The notes under the pieces: generated by a model | Told to the model about the DNA's origin: nothing | What the model saw: the letters and a program-made list of their open reading frames with translations, nothing else | The model's database searches: none | Position numbers and translations under genes: made by a program | Shown here: in pieces, positions 27,586 to 34,922 of the stretch | How positions within the stretch are numbered: the first letter of the stretch is position 1 | How the letters are laid out: each line of letters opens with the position of its first letter | Source of the DNA: RPQJ01 sp963731105 | GTDB lineage: Bacteria; Pseudomonadota; Gammaproteobacteria; Steroidobacterales; Steroidobacteraceae | DNA length: 64,000 bases | Assembly: GCA_963731105.1 (NCBI GenBank) | Contig: CAVSUM010000005.1 | Coordinates: 1 to 64,000, forward strand | Direction: 5' to 3'

Positions 27586-27974
27586 CGGCGCCGGCCGATG
27601 GCCTGAAGCCACTGGCCCGCGCCCGCATCGCCACGGTCGCGGCAGCCGCGGTGCTTGCGGCCTGCGTCGCGGCCGCCGGGCTGAGCTCCGGCCACTGGCC
27701 GATCAACCTCGCCTGGACGCTCGGGATGCTGCTGCCGATCGCAGCTCCGCTGCCGGGATTGCTGCGCGGCTCGCGCCGGACCTACGCGTGGGCCACGCTC
27801 TGCGTGGCGCCCTACCTCGTTTACGGCGTCACCGAGATCGTGGCCAATCCCGCGGTCCGCATCGCCGCAGCGGCGATCCTGTTCGCGAGCCTGGCGTGGT
27901 TCGTGGCGCTGATCACGTACCTGCGCTTGTCGCGCGGCGTTATGCCCGCGCCTCAGGACTCGGCCGGGGCCTGA
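27582..27974 (+). CDS. DUF2069 membrane protein
   Basis: A 130-residue protein with four hydrophobic helices: RIATVAAAAVLAACVAAAGL, the next around LAWTLGMLLPIAAPLPGLL, a third around YAWATLCVAPYLVYGVTEIV, and IAAAAILFASLAWFVALITY. This fits DUF2069, small inner-membrane proteins encoded next to wrbA in many gammaproteobacteria, function unknown. The only start is a TTG at 27582 overlapping the wrbA stop, which suggests translational coupling. The 3' end overlaps the end of the convergent hda gene by 22 bp. Confidence 0.78.
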   Translation: MTAPADGLKPLARARIATVAAAAVLAACVAAAGLSSGHWPINLAWTLGMLLPIAAPLPGLLRGSRRTYAWATLCVAPYLVYGVTEIVANPAVRIAAAAILFASLAWFVALITYLRLSRGVMPAPQDSAGA

Positions 27975-28648
27975 CCTCGCTCGAGCACCTGGCGCAGGAA
28001 CGGCAGGGTCAGCCGTCGCTGCGCGGCGAGCGCCGCCTCGTCGAGCCGGTCCAGCACGCCGCACAGCGAGTGCATGTCCCGCGGCATGCGGTGCACCAGC
28101 CAGGTGGCCGCCTCCTGCGACAGCTCGAGCCCGCGGCGCGTCGCGCGCCGCTGCAGCGCCTCGACCTGCCCCTGCTCGTCGAGCGGCTGCAGCTGGTGCA
28201 CCGGCGCCGCCAGCAGCCGTGAGCGCAGGTCCGGCAACCTGAAGCGCAGTGACGCCGGCGGCGCCGTGCTCGCCACGTACAGACGCCCGCTGCCGTCCTG
28301 CATCAGCGTGTGCAGCCGGAAAATGGCGGCATTCCAGGCGGCGTCCTGGGACACGCGTTCGAGGCCGTCGAGGCAGACGAGATCGAGCGTCTCGCAGCCT
28401 TCCAGCAGGCCGGGCGCGCCGCCCGACTCGAGATCGAGACAGGTGGCCGTGCGGCCCTGCGTACCGGCCGCGGCACAGGCCGCCTGCAGCAGGTGGGACT
28501 TGCCGGTCCCGCGGCGGCCCCACAGCCACAACGCACGTGGCGGCACTGCTGCCGTCAGCAGGCCGAGGATCTCTGCGTTCGATCCGACCACGAAGCCGTC
28601 GAAGCGCGCCGCCTCGCCGACCCGCACGCCCAGCGGCAGCTGCTGCAT
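27953..28648 (-). CDS. hda: DnaA regulatory inactivator Hda
   Basis: A 231-residue AAA+ protein of the DnaA type. The first residues MQQLPLGV form a beta-clamp binding motif (Q-L-x-L). Walker A is LWGRRGTGKSHLLQAA, Walker B LVCLDGLERVS, and the arginine-finger region is near LRFRLPDLRSRLLAAPVHQL. With the clamp, Hda stimulates ATP hydrolysis by DnaA and so limits initiation. The start at 28648 places the clamp motif at the N-terminus; an upstream frame start adds only an unlikely leader. The gene lies downstream of the CDP-alcohol transferase gene. Confidence 0.9.
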   Translation of the reverse strand: MQQLPLGVRVGEAARFDGFVVGSNAEILGLLTAAVPPRALWLWGRRGTGKSHLLQAACAAAGTQGRTATCLDLESGGAPGLLEGCETLDLVCLDGLERVSQDAAWNAAIFRLHTLMQDGSGRLYVASTAPPASLRFRLPDLRSRLLAAPVHQLQPLDEQGQVEALQRRATRRGLELSQEAATWLVHRMPRDMHSLCGVLDRLDEAALAAQRRLTLPFLRQVLERGQAPAES

Positions 28649-28652
28649 GCGC

Positions 28653-29225
28653 TCAGCCGGTCGCGCCGGACCGTGCACGGGACACGGCGGCGGCGCGACG
28701 CGAATAGGTCAAGACGTAGTCGATGCCGCTAACGGCGGTGGTAACGGTCGCCAGCGCGCCGAGCGCGGTGACCAGCGCGCCACCCGGCGCGCCGCCGAAT
28801 GCCGCCCGCGCAACGACCGCCAGGCAGAACACGATCTGCGCGAGCGTGTTGAACTTGCTCGCCGCTGACGGCTCGCCATGCAGCGGACCGAACAACCATT
28901 TGTAGGTGAGCGCGCCGAACAGGATCACGAGGTCGCGCAGCAGCACCAGCACGGCAAGCCACCACGGCACCAGCCCGACGACCGCCAGGCAGATGAACAT
29001 CGTGACCAGCAGCAGCTTGTCGGCCGTCGGGTCGAGCACCTTGCCAAGCTCACTGTGCCAGCCGAAACGCTTGGCGAGAAAGCCGTCGAGGCCGTCGGTG
29101 AAGGCCGCGATCGCGAACAGCGCCATCACCGCGGAAAAGTGGCCGACCAGGATGCCGTGCGCCACCGGGTAGATCAGCAGGATGCGCAGCACGCACAGCA
29201 GGTTCGGCAGGTGATGCAGGCTCAT
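28653..29225 (-). CDS. CDP-alcohol phosphatidyltransferase family protein (PgsA-like)
   Basis: A 190-residue inner-membrane enzyme with HHLPNLLCVLRILLIYPVAH as first helix and the motif DGLDGFLAKRFGWHSELGKV continuing LDPTADK. It has the size of phosphatidylglycerophosphate synthase, but the position beside hda and DUF2066 is that of a family member whose exact alcohol substrate is not settled, so I give no symbol. The ATG overlaps the stop of the DUF2066 gene by four bases, indicating coupled translation in a DUF2066-transferase-hda operon. Confidence 0.85.
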   Translation of the reverse strand: MSLHHLPNLLCVLRILLIYPVAHGILVGHFSAVMALFAIAAFTDGLDGFLAKRFGWHSELGKVLDPTADKLLLVTMFICLAVVGLVPWWLAVLVLLRDLVILFGALTYKWLFGPLHGEPSAASKFNTLAQIVFCLAVVARAAFGGAPGGALVTALGALATVTTAVSGIDYVLTYSRRAAAVSRARSGATG

Positions 29226-30127
29226 GGCTGGAACGTGAAGTCCGCGCTGGGCACGGCGCCTTCCGCGGCAGGGGCCGCGGGCTGCAGGCGACCGTCGAAC
29301 GCAGCAATGCGACCGAGCAGTTCGCGATCGCCGCGCACCAGCAGGACGAGCGTCACCACCGAACCCTGCAGCGACTCCACCTCGACGTCGCGCACCAGGC
29401 TGAGTGAGCGCAGGTAGCCCAGCAGGCCGGCGTACGCCGCCAGGTCGTCCATGCCGTCCACCCGCACCGACAACCTCGAAGTCGAGCGCGTCGAGGCCGG
29501 CGCGTAGCGACCGGCGAGGGTGTCGGCCGCGAGGTTGATGCCGTCCGCGGCGCTGCCCTGCCCCTGCACGCTGCGACCGTCGTGCGTGAACGTCCAGGAG
29601 TAGCCGCCGCCGCTCGGCACGCCGATGAGTGCGGCGCGCGCCGGACCGGACGGGACCTCGCGCCCGGATCCCCACGCCACGGGCAGGCCGCGCCACTGGG
29701 CTGCCGCCTCGACCGCCGCCTGGTCGACGCCCGGCGCATCGATCGTGGTGAGCGGTCTCTCCGCAGGCCACAGCGGCAACCCGGCCTGCTGCAACAGTTG
29801 CTCGGTGGACCGGCCGTCGAACCCGACTTTGAGCATGCGCTGCGCCGTGGTCGAGTAGCGCTGCAGGTACTTGTTCGGGTCAGCGGAGGCGATCACCGGG
29901 CTGTCCGCGGCCTCGCGTCGGCCGGAGGCCCGCACCGCGACAGCCCGCAGCGCCTCGGCCATCCCGGCGGCACGATCCTCGGCGGTGGTGCCCTTGAGCG
30001 GCACGCTGGCCTCATACAGCGTTACGTCCGCACGCACGCCGGCCTGCCACGACAGCAGCGCGACGCTTGCGAGCAGTGCGGCGCGCAGTCGTGCGCCGCG
30101 GATGACGATGCCTGGGGCTCTGCGCAT
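29222..30127 (-). CDS. DUF2066 periplasmic protein
   Basis: A 301-residue protein with a signal peptide (LRAALLASVALLSWQAGVRA). The DUF2066 layout follows: LYEASVPLKGTTAEDRAAGM, a VAVRASGRREAADSPV segment, then KYLQRYSTTAQRMLKVGFDG. Function is unknown. The family is encoded between purM and hda in many gammaproteobacteria, divergent from purM as here. I start at the ATG at 30127; the longer upstream frame would run into the purM promoter. Confidence 0.82.
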   Translation of the reverse strand: MRRAPGIVIRGARLRAALLASVALLSWQAGVRADVTLYEASVPLKGTTAEDRAAGMAEALRAVAVRASGRREAADSPVIASADPNKYLQRYSTTAQRMLKVGFDGRSTEQLLQQAGLPLWPAERPLTTIDAPGVDQAAVEAAAQWRGLPVAWGSGREVPSGPARAALIGVPSGGGYSWTFTHDGRSVQGQGSAADGINLAADTLAGRYAPASTRSTSRLSVRVDGMDDLAAYAGLLGYLRSLSLVRDVEVESLQGSVVTLVLLVRGDRELLGRIAAFDGRLQPAAPAAEGAVPSADFTFQP

Positions 30128-30219
30128 GGATCGGATGGGAGTTCGGCGCCGCCGGACCCCGTGTAAAATACCACAGCCTCGCCCGCCGGCCCGGGGCAGC
30201 CTGCCCACGGGAGAACCCC

Positions 30220-31254
30220 ATGTCCGACCTGCGACCGACCACTTACCGCGATGCTGGCGTCGACATCGACGCCGGCGACGAACTCGTCGAGCGCATCAAG
30301 CCGGCGGTGAAGCGCACGATGCGCCCCGAGGTGCTCGGCGGCCTCGGCGGATTCGGCGCACTGGTGGAGGTGCCGCTGGACCGCTACCGCCAGCCGGTCA
30401 TGGTGTCCGGCACCGATGGCGTCGGCACCAAGCTGCGCCTGGCGATCGAGACCGGCCGGCACGACACGATCGGCATCGACCTCGTGGCGATGTGCGTCAA
30501 CGACGTGGTGGTACAGGGCGCCGAGCCGATCTTCTTCCTCGACTACTACGCGACCGGCAGCCTGCAGGTCGCGGTCGCCGAGCGCGTCATCAAGGGCATC
30601 GTCGAGGGCTGCCTGCAGGCCGGCTGCGCACTGGTCGGCGGCGAAACGGCCGAGATGCCCGGCATGTACGAGGGCGACGACTACGACCTCGCCGGCTTCT
30701 GCGTCGGCCTGGTGGAAAAGGACCGCATCATCGACGGCAGCCGCACGCGCGCCGGTGATGCGATCCTCGGCCTCGCCTCCTCCGGCCCGCATTCCAACGG
30801 CTATTCGCTGATCCGCCGCCTGCTCAAGATGGGCGGCGCGACGCCTGCCACCGAACTCGACGGCCAGCCGCTGTACGACCTGCTGCTCGCGCCGACGCGC
30901 ATCTACGTCAAGTCGGTGCTCGCGCTGCTGGCCGAGGTCCCGGTGCACGGCATCGCGCACATCACGGGCGGCGGCCCGACCGGCAACATCCCGCGCACGC
31001 TGCCGGACGGCCTCGAGGCCGTGATCGAGGAGCGGCACTGGCCGCGGCCGGCCGTGTTCGACTGGCTGCAGCGGGTGGGCAGCATCGAGCGCGACGAGAT
31101 GCACCGTACGTTCAACTGCGGCCTGGGGATGACCATCACCGTGCCGGCGGCCGACGCTGACCGCGCGCTCGCCATCCTGCGCCGCTGCGGCGAGCAGGCG
31201 AGCGTGATCGGCGAGGTGCGCGCGGGGTCGCGCGGTGCCGTGATCGAGCGATGA
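30220..31254 (+). CDS. purM: Phosphoribosylformylglycinamidine cyclo-ligase
   Basis: An intact AIR synthetase of 344 residues that closes the imidazole ring in purine synthesis. Signatures include YRDAGVDIDAGDELVERIKP, VSGTDGVGTKLRLAIETGRH (nucleotide loop), GGETAEMPGMYEGDDYDLAG, and HITGGGPTGNIPRTLPDGLE. A GGGAGAA SD precedes the ATG by a short gap. The purN start overlaps its stop by four bases. A TAAAAT sequence at 30164-30169 could be a -10 box. Confidence 0.96.
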   Translation: MSDLRPTTYRDAGVDIDAGDELVERIKPAVKRTMRPEVLGGLGGFGALVEVPLDRYRQPVMVSGTDGVGTKLRLAIETGRHDTIGIDLVAMCVNDVVVQGAEPIFFLDYYATGSLQVAVAERVIKGIVEGCLQAGCALVGGETAEMPGMYEGDDYDLAGFCVGLVEKDRIIDGSRTRAGDAILGLASSGPHSNGYSLIRRLLKMGGATPATELDGQPLYDLLLAPTRIYVKSVLALLAEVPVHGIAHITGGGPTGNIPRTLPDGLEAVIEERHWPRPAVFDWLQRVGSIERDEMHRTFNCGLGMTITVPAADADRALAILRRCGEQASVIGEVRAGSRGAVIER

Positions 31255-31925
31255 GCGACGCGGCGCGGCCGTTGCCCGTCGTCGTGCTGATCTCCGGCAC
31301 CGGCAGCAACCTGCGGGCGATCGCCGCGCAGGCCAACGCCGGCACCCTGCCCGTCACGATCCGCGCCGTCATCAGCGACCGCGCCGACTCTGCCGGGCTC
31401 GCCTGGGCCCGCGAGGCAGGCTTCGCGACGGTGGCGCTGTCACCGCGCGATTTCCCGAACCGTCCGTCGTACGACCGCGCGCTGGCCGAGGCTGTCGCGC
31501 GCTTCGAGCCGGGCCTGGTCGTGCTGGCAGGCTTCATGCGCATCCTGGGCCCCGAATTCGTCGATCGCTTCACCGGCCGGCTGCTGAACATCCACCCGTC
31601 GCTGCTGCCCGCTTATCGCGGCCTGCACACGCATCGCCGGGTGCTGGAGGCCGGCGACCCGGTACACGGCGCCAGCGTGCACTTCGTCACGCGCGAACTC
31701 GACGGCGGCCCGGCGGTCCTACAGGTACGGGTCCCCGTCCGGGACGACGACGATGAGGCCACCTTGTCCGCACGCGTACTGGCCGAGGAGCATCGCATCT
31801 ACCCCGAGTGCATCGGCTGGTTCGCATCCGGCCGGCTGCAGCTGCGCGCCGGAGTTGTGCTGTTCGATGGCCAACCGTTGCTGGCCCCGGTGGTGCGCGA
31901 GGCGCAGGATGTCGCGGATGCGTGA
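31251..31925 (+). CDS. purN: Phosphoribosylglycinamide formyltransferase
   Basis: A 224-residue GAR transformylase using 10-formyl-THF. LPVVVLISGTGSNLRAIAAQ is the phosphate loop. LLNIHPSLLPAYRGLHTHRR contains the catalytic Asn-x-His pair and HGASVHFVTRELDGGPAVLQ the catalytic Asp region. The protein is translationally coupled to purM and overlaps the DUF3108 gene by 8 bp. Frame intact. Confidence 0.95.
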   Translation: MSDAARPLPVVVLISGTGSNLRAIAAQANAGTLPVTIRAVISDRADSAGLAWAREAGFATVALSPRDFPNRPSYDRALAEAVARFEPGLVVLAGFMRILGPEFVDRFTGRLLNIHPSLLPAYRGLHTHRRVLEAGDPVHGASVHFVTRELDGGPAVLQVRVPVRDDDDEATLSARVLAEEHRIYPECIGWFASGRLQLRAGVVLFDGQPLLAPVVREAQDVADA

Positions 31926-32676
31926 CTCAGCCCGCCGCGTCCGAACCTGGACCCGCCTCCTGCCGGCGCTGCTGGCAGGCGCCGTGCTCGGCCTGGCGGC
32001 ATGGCCTGCAGGTGCGAAGGACCCGGCGCCGACCCTGCAGCCCTACAAGGCGCGCTACCAGGTGACTTACCGCGGCCTGAGCGGCGGCCAGATCGAGAGT
32101 TCGCTGGCGCGCGGCCCGGTCGCCGGCCAGTGGCTGTACGAGACGCGCGCCTTCCCCAGCATGCTGGCGCGGGTCGTGGTGAGCCCGCAGGCGCGCGAGC
32201 GCGGCGTCATGCAGGTCGCGCCGGACAGCGTCCGGCCCCTGAGTTTCGATTTCAACGACGGCAGCGCCGAGTCGGCCAAGGACGTGCGCCTGAAGTTCGA
32301 CTGGGCGGCTGGACGTGTGCTCGGCGAAGCACAGGGCGTGCCGTTCGAGCTCGCCGTCGAGCGCGGCACCCAGGACACCGCCTCGGTGCAGGCCGCCATG
32401 CTGGTCGACCTGCTGGCCGGCCGCGCGCCCGCAGGCTTTCCGATCGTCACCGGCAGCAAGCTGCGCTACTACCGCTACTGGCAGGAAGGCCGCGCCACGG
32501 TCATGACGCCTTTCGGCCAGTTCGACACCGTGGTGTGGGCCAACCAGCGCGACGGCTCGACCCGCGTCACCAAGGTGTGGCATGCGCCCGCGCTCGGCTT
32601 CGTGCCGGTGCAGGCGGTGCAGTACCGCAAGGGGCAGGCGGAGACGCAGATGAAGCTGGTCGCGCTGGAGCGGTGA
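31918..32676 (+). CDS. DUF3108 periplasmic protein
   Basis: A 252-residue exported protein. Its signal peptide (LLPALLAGAVLGLAAWPAGA) follows an Arg-rich start. The mature part has the DUF3108 pattern, with YKARYQVTYRGLSGGQIESS and FDFNDGSAESAKDVRLKFDW, and ends YRYWQEGRATVMTPFGQFDT ... VWHAPALGFVPVQAVQYRKG. The family is predicted to form a beta-rich barrel-like fold in the periplasm and is encoded after purN in many gammaproteobacteria; its role is unknown. Palindromic element A follows 61 bp after its stop. Confidence 0.85.
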   Translation: MRDSARRVRTWTRLLPALLAGAVLGLAAWPAGAKDPAPTLQPYKARYQVTYRGLSGGQIESSLARGPVAGQWLYETRAFPSMLARVVVSPQARERGVMQVAPDSVRPLSFDFNDGSAESAKDVRLKFDWAAGRVLGEAQGVPFELAVERGTQDTASVQAAMLVDLLAGRAPAGFPIVTGSKLRYYRYWQEGRATVMTPFGQFDTVVWANQRDGSTRVTKVWHAPALGFVPVQAVQYRKGQAETQMKLVALER

Positions 32677-32737
32677 CGACGCCCCTGCTGCTGTCGCGCG
32701 TTGGCTTGCGCGGTCAGGTCGCGTTCTGCGTTCGGCT

Positions 32738-32864
32738 GCGCTCTGCGATTAGGGAGGCCGGCTTGCTGCCACGGGACGCCGGGAACCGTCCATGGGGCTC
32801 GCGCGCGACGTCCGTGTCGCGCGACGCCCGTGGCAACAAGCCGCCGTCCCCAATCGCAGAGCGC
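32738..32864 (+). repeat. Palindromic 3'-end element, copy A
   Basis: A 127-bp element with 38-nt arms starting GCGCTCTGCGATT on the left and ending AATCGCAGAGCGC on the right, paired along their full length with only a few mismatches. The core reads ACGCCGGGAACCGTCCATGG, GGCTCG, a perfect 8-bp hairpin CGCGCGAC / GTCGCGCG with loop GTCCGT, then GACGCCC. Its arms share no sequence with the arms of B, C or D. It lies downstream of the purM-purN-DUF3108 operon in sense orientation. Confidence 0.78.
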
Positions 32865-32917
32865 TGACTGCGTTGCACGGGCTGACGCTCTTGCTCGCTG
32901 GATGCGCCACCGCTGCA

Positions 32918-33056
32918 GCGCGTGTCGGGTGATCCGCGGTTCCGAGGGACATGACGCGGGCGTCACGCGGCATGGACGCCGCGTGCGAGCCGCCACGGAT
33001 GGCTTTACGGCGTCCCGCGGCATGTCCCTCGGAACCGCGGAGCGCGCGACACTCGC
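32918..33056 (-). repeat. Palindromic 3'-end element, copy B
   Basis: A 139-bp element on the minus strand with arms of about 40 nt; the inner part CCGCGGTTCCGAGGGACATG is perfectly repeated in inverted form. The core on the minus strand has ACGCCGTAAAGCCATCCGTG, GGCTCG, a perfect 8-bp hairpin CACGCGGC / GCCGCGTG with loop GTCCAT, then GACGCCC. It lies downstream of dcd in sense orientation. Its core subtype (GTAAAG-type lead) matches copy D, whereas A and C share a GGGAAC-type lead. Confidence 0.78.
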
Positions 33057-33112
33057 GATCGACAGCGGTCGCCCGAGGAGCAACGCCGCGAGCAACGCAA
33101 CGCGGCCCGACC

Positions 33113-33679
33113 TCAAGCCTTGGGCAGCGTCACCCCGACCTGACCCATGTACTTGCCACCACGGTCGCGGTACGACACCTCGCACACCTCGTCCGACTCG
33201 AAGAACAGCATCTGCGCCACGCCCTCGTTGGCGTAGATCTTCGCGGGCAGCGTCGTGGTGTTGGAGAACTCGAGCGTCACGTGCCCCTCCCACTCGGGCT
33301 CGAGCGGCGTCACGTTGACGATGATGCCGCAGCGCGCGTAGGTCGACTTGCCGAGGCACACGGTGAGCACGTTGCGCGGGATGCGGAAGTACTCGACCGT
33401 GCGCGCCAGCGCGAACGAGTTCGGCGGGATGATGCAGATCTCGCCGCTGAAGTCGACGAAGGAATTCGGGTCGAAGTCCTTCGGGTCGACGATGGTCGAG
33501 TTGATGTTGGTGAAGATCTTGAACTCGGCCGCGCAGCGCACGTCGTAACCGTAGCTCGACGTGCCGTAGGAGACGATGCGCTGGCCGTTCACCTCGCGCA
33601 CCTGGCCGGGCTCGAAGGGTTCGATCATGCCCTGGCCCGCGGCCATGCGGCGGATCCAGCGGTCGGACTTGATGCTCAC
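33113..33679 (-). CDS. dcd: dCTP deaminase
   Basis: A 188-residue trimeric enzyme converting dCTP to dUTP, the main route to dTMP in many Gram-negatives. Conserved segments are IVSYGTSSYGYDVRCAAEFK, PNSFALARTVEYFRIPRNVL (catalytic region) and CLGKSTYARCGIIVNVTPLE with NVTPLEPEWEGHVTLEFSNT. It is immediately downstream of mrp on the same strand, one base apart, and followed by palindromic element B. Confidence 0.95.
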   Translation of the reverse strand: MSIKSDRWIRRMAAGQGMIEPFEPGQVREVNGQRIVSYGTSSYGYDVRCAAEFKIFTNINSTIVDPKDFDPNSFVDFSGEICIIPPNSFALARTVEYFRIPRNVLTVCLGKSTYARCGIIVNVTPLEPEWEGHVTLEFSNTTTLPAKIYANEGVAQMLFFESDEVCEVSYRDRGGKYMGQVGVTLPKA

Positions 33680-33680
33680 G

Positions 33681-34772
33681 TCAGGTGTCCTCGACGGTGA
33701 TGCGTGGTGCCGCGGACGCTGCCGCGGCCGCCAGCGACAGCCGCGCGGCGGTGCGGCGCGCGACCTCGAGATAGGCGCGGCCGACCGGGCCGTCCGGGTC
33801 CGCGACCACGGTGGGCCGGCCGGCGTCGGTCTCCTCGCGGATGCGGATGTCGAGCGGCAGCGCGCCGAGCAGCGACACGCCGTACTGCGCCGCCATCCGC
33901 GCCCCGCCGCCGGCGCCGAAGATCGGCTCTTCGTGGCCGCACTTCGAGCAGACGTGGGTGCTCATGTTCTCCACCACGCCGAGCACGGGGATGGCGACCT
34001 TCTGGAACATGCGCAGGCCCTTGCGCGCGTCGAGCAGCGCAATGTCCTGCGGCGTGGTGACGATGACCGCGCCGCTCACCGGGACACGCTGCGCAAGCGT
34101 CAGCTGGATGTCGCCGGTGCCCGGCGGCATGTCCACGACCAGGTAGTCGAGCTCGCCCCAGTGGGTGTCGCCAAGCAGCTGGGTGAGCGCCTGCGTCACC
34201 ATCGGCCCGCGCCACACCATCGGCTGCTCTTCCTCGATGAGGAAGCCGATCGACATGACCTTCACGCCGTGCGCCTCGAGGGGCTCGAGCCGCTTGCCGT
34301 CGCGGCTCGCGGGTCGCTCGCCCTGCAGGCCCATCATGCGCGGCTGGCTCGGGCCGTAGATGTCGGCGTCGAGCAGGCCGACCCGGGCCCCGTCGAGCGC
34401 CAGGCCCAGCGCCAGGTTCACGGCGGTCGTGGACTTGCCGACGCCACCCTTGCCGGACGCGACGGCGATCACGTTGCGGATGCCCGGCAACGGCTGCAGC
34501 CCACCCTGCACGGCCTGGGCAGCCACCGCCCAGCGGACATCCACCCGGGTGGCGCCGATCGCGGGATGGGCCGCCAGTTCCTGACCAAGGGCGGCAGCCA
34601 GCTCGGGGCCGTAGCGGCCGGCCGGGAACCCCAGCTCGACCTCCACGACGGCCGTGCCGCCCTCCAACCGGACGGACTTCACAGCTTTGGCGTCGCCCAA
34701 GGGCATCCCGAGGTGCGGTTCGACATAATTCTCGACCACACGGCGGGCTTCGCGGACGCGAGGGTCTGTCAT
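33681..34772 (-). CDS. apbC: Mrp/ApbC-type iron-sulfur cluster carrier ATPase
   Basis: A 363-residue P-loop protein. A MIP18/DUF59-like N-terminal domain (VRLEGGTAVVEVELGFPAGR) is followed by the deviant Walker A SGKGGVGKSTTAVNLALGL and LLDADIYGPSQPRMMGLQGE. DYLVVDMPPGTGDIQLTLAQ is next, and the Cys pair HVCSKCGHEEP binds the cluster. Mrp proteins carry Fe-S clusters to apoproteins in the cytosol. The start at 34772 gives MTDPRVREARRVVENYV; a very long frame running on to 37439 is antisense to the kinase and not real. Confidence 0.93.
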   Translation of the reverse strand: MTDPRVREARRVVENYVEPHLGMPLGDAKAVKSVRLEGGTAVVEVELGFPAGRYGPELAAALGQELAAHPAIGATRVDVRWAVAAQAVQGGLQPLPGIRNVIAVASGKGGVGKSTTAVNLALGLALDGARVGLLDADIYGPSQPRMMGLQGERPASRDGKRLEPLEAHGVKVMSIGFLIEEEQPMVWRGPMVTQALTQLLGDTHWGELDYLVVDMPPGTGDIQLTLAQRVPVSGAVIVTTPQDIALLDARKGLRMFQKVAIPVLGVVENMSTHVCSKCGHEEPIFGAGGGARMAAQYGVSLLGALPLDIRIREETDAGRPTVVADPDGPVGRAYLEVARRTAARLSLAAAAASAAPRITVEDT

Positions 34773-34922
34773 GGCACGGCAGGACGGGAGGACGGCATGC
34801 GCCGGGAACTCGGGATTGTAGCGGAAACGCGGCGGGCGGCGACGCCCGTCCGGTGCGCCCGGCTGCCGGCGGGCCCCGTGGCATACTTGCGCGTCATCCC
34901 GGCCGGGCCCATTTAGTCGCCG

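Larger units (their letters stand above)
32677..33112. other. Intergenic region (436 bp) between convergent genes
   Basis: No protein gene is supported here. The region holds palindromic element A (plus orientation) and element B (minus orientation) with a spacer of about 53 bp, repeating exactly the C-spacer-D layout at 18.4-18.8 kb. About 60 bp on each side separates the elements from the DUF3108 and dcd stop codons; those flanks show nothing recognisable. Confidence 0.6.

Noticed and set aside
30142..30169. purM promoter (TTCGGC, 16 bp, TAAAAT)
   Set aside because: The -10 box is plausible but the -35 match is too weak to report as a feature.
34773..34922. Divergent promoter before the HEAT-kinase gene (CATACT at 34882)
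   Set aside because: A promoter must exist, but no -35 box at acceptable spacing could be seen, so no feature is claimed.
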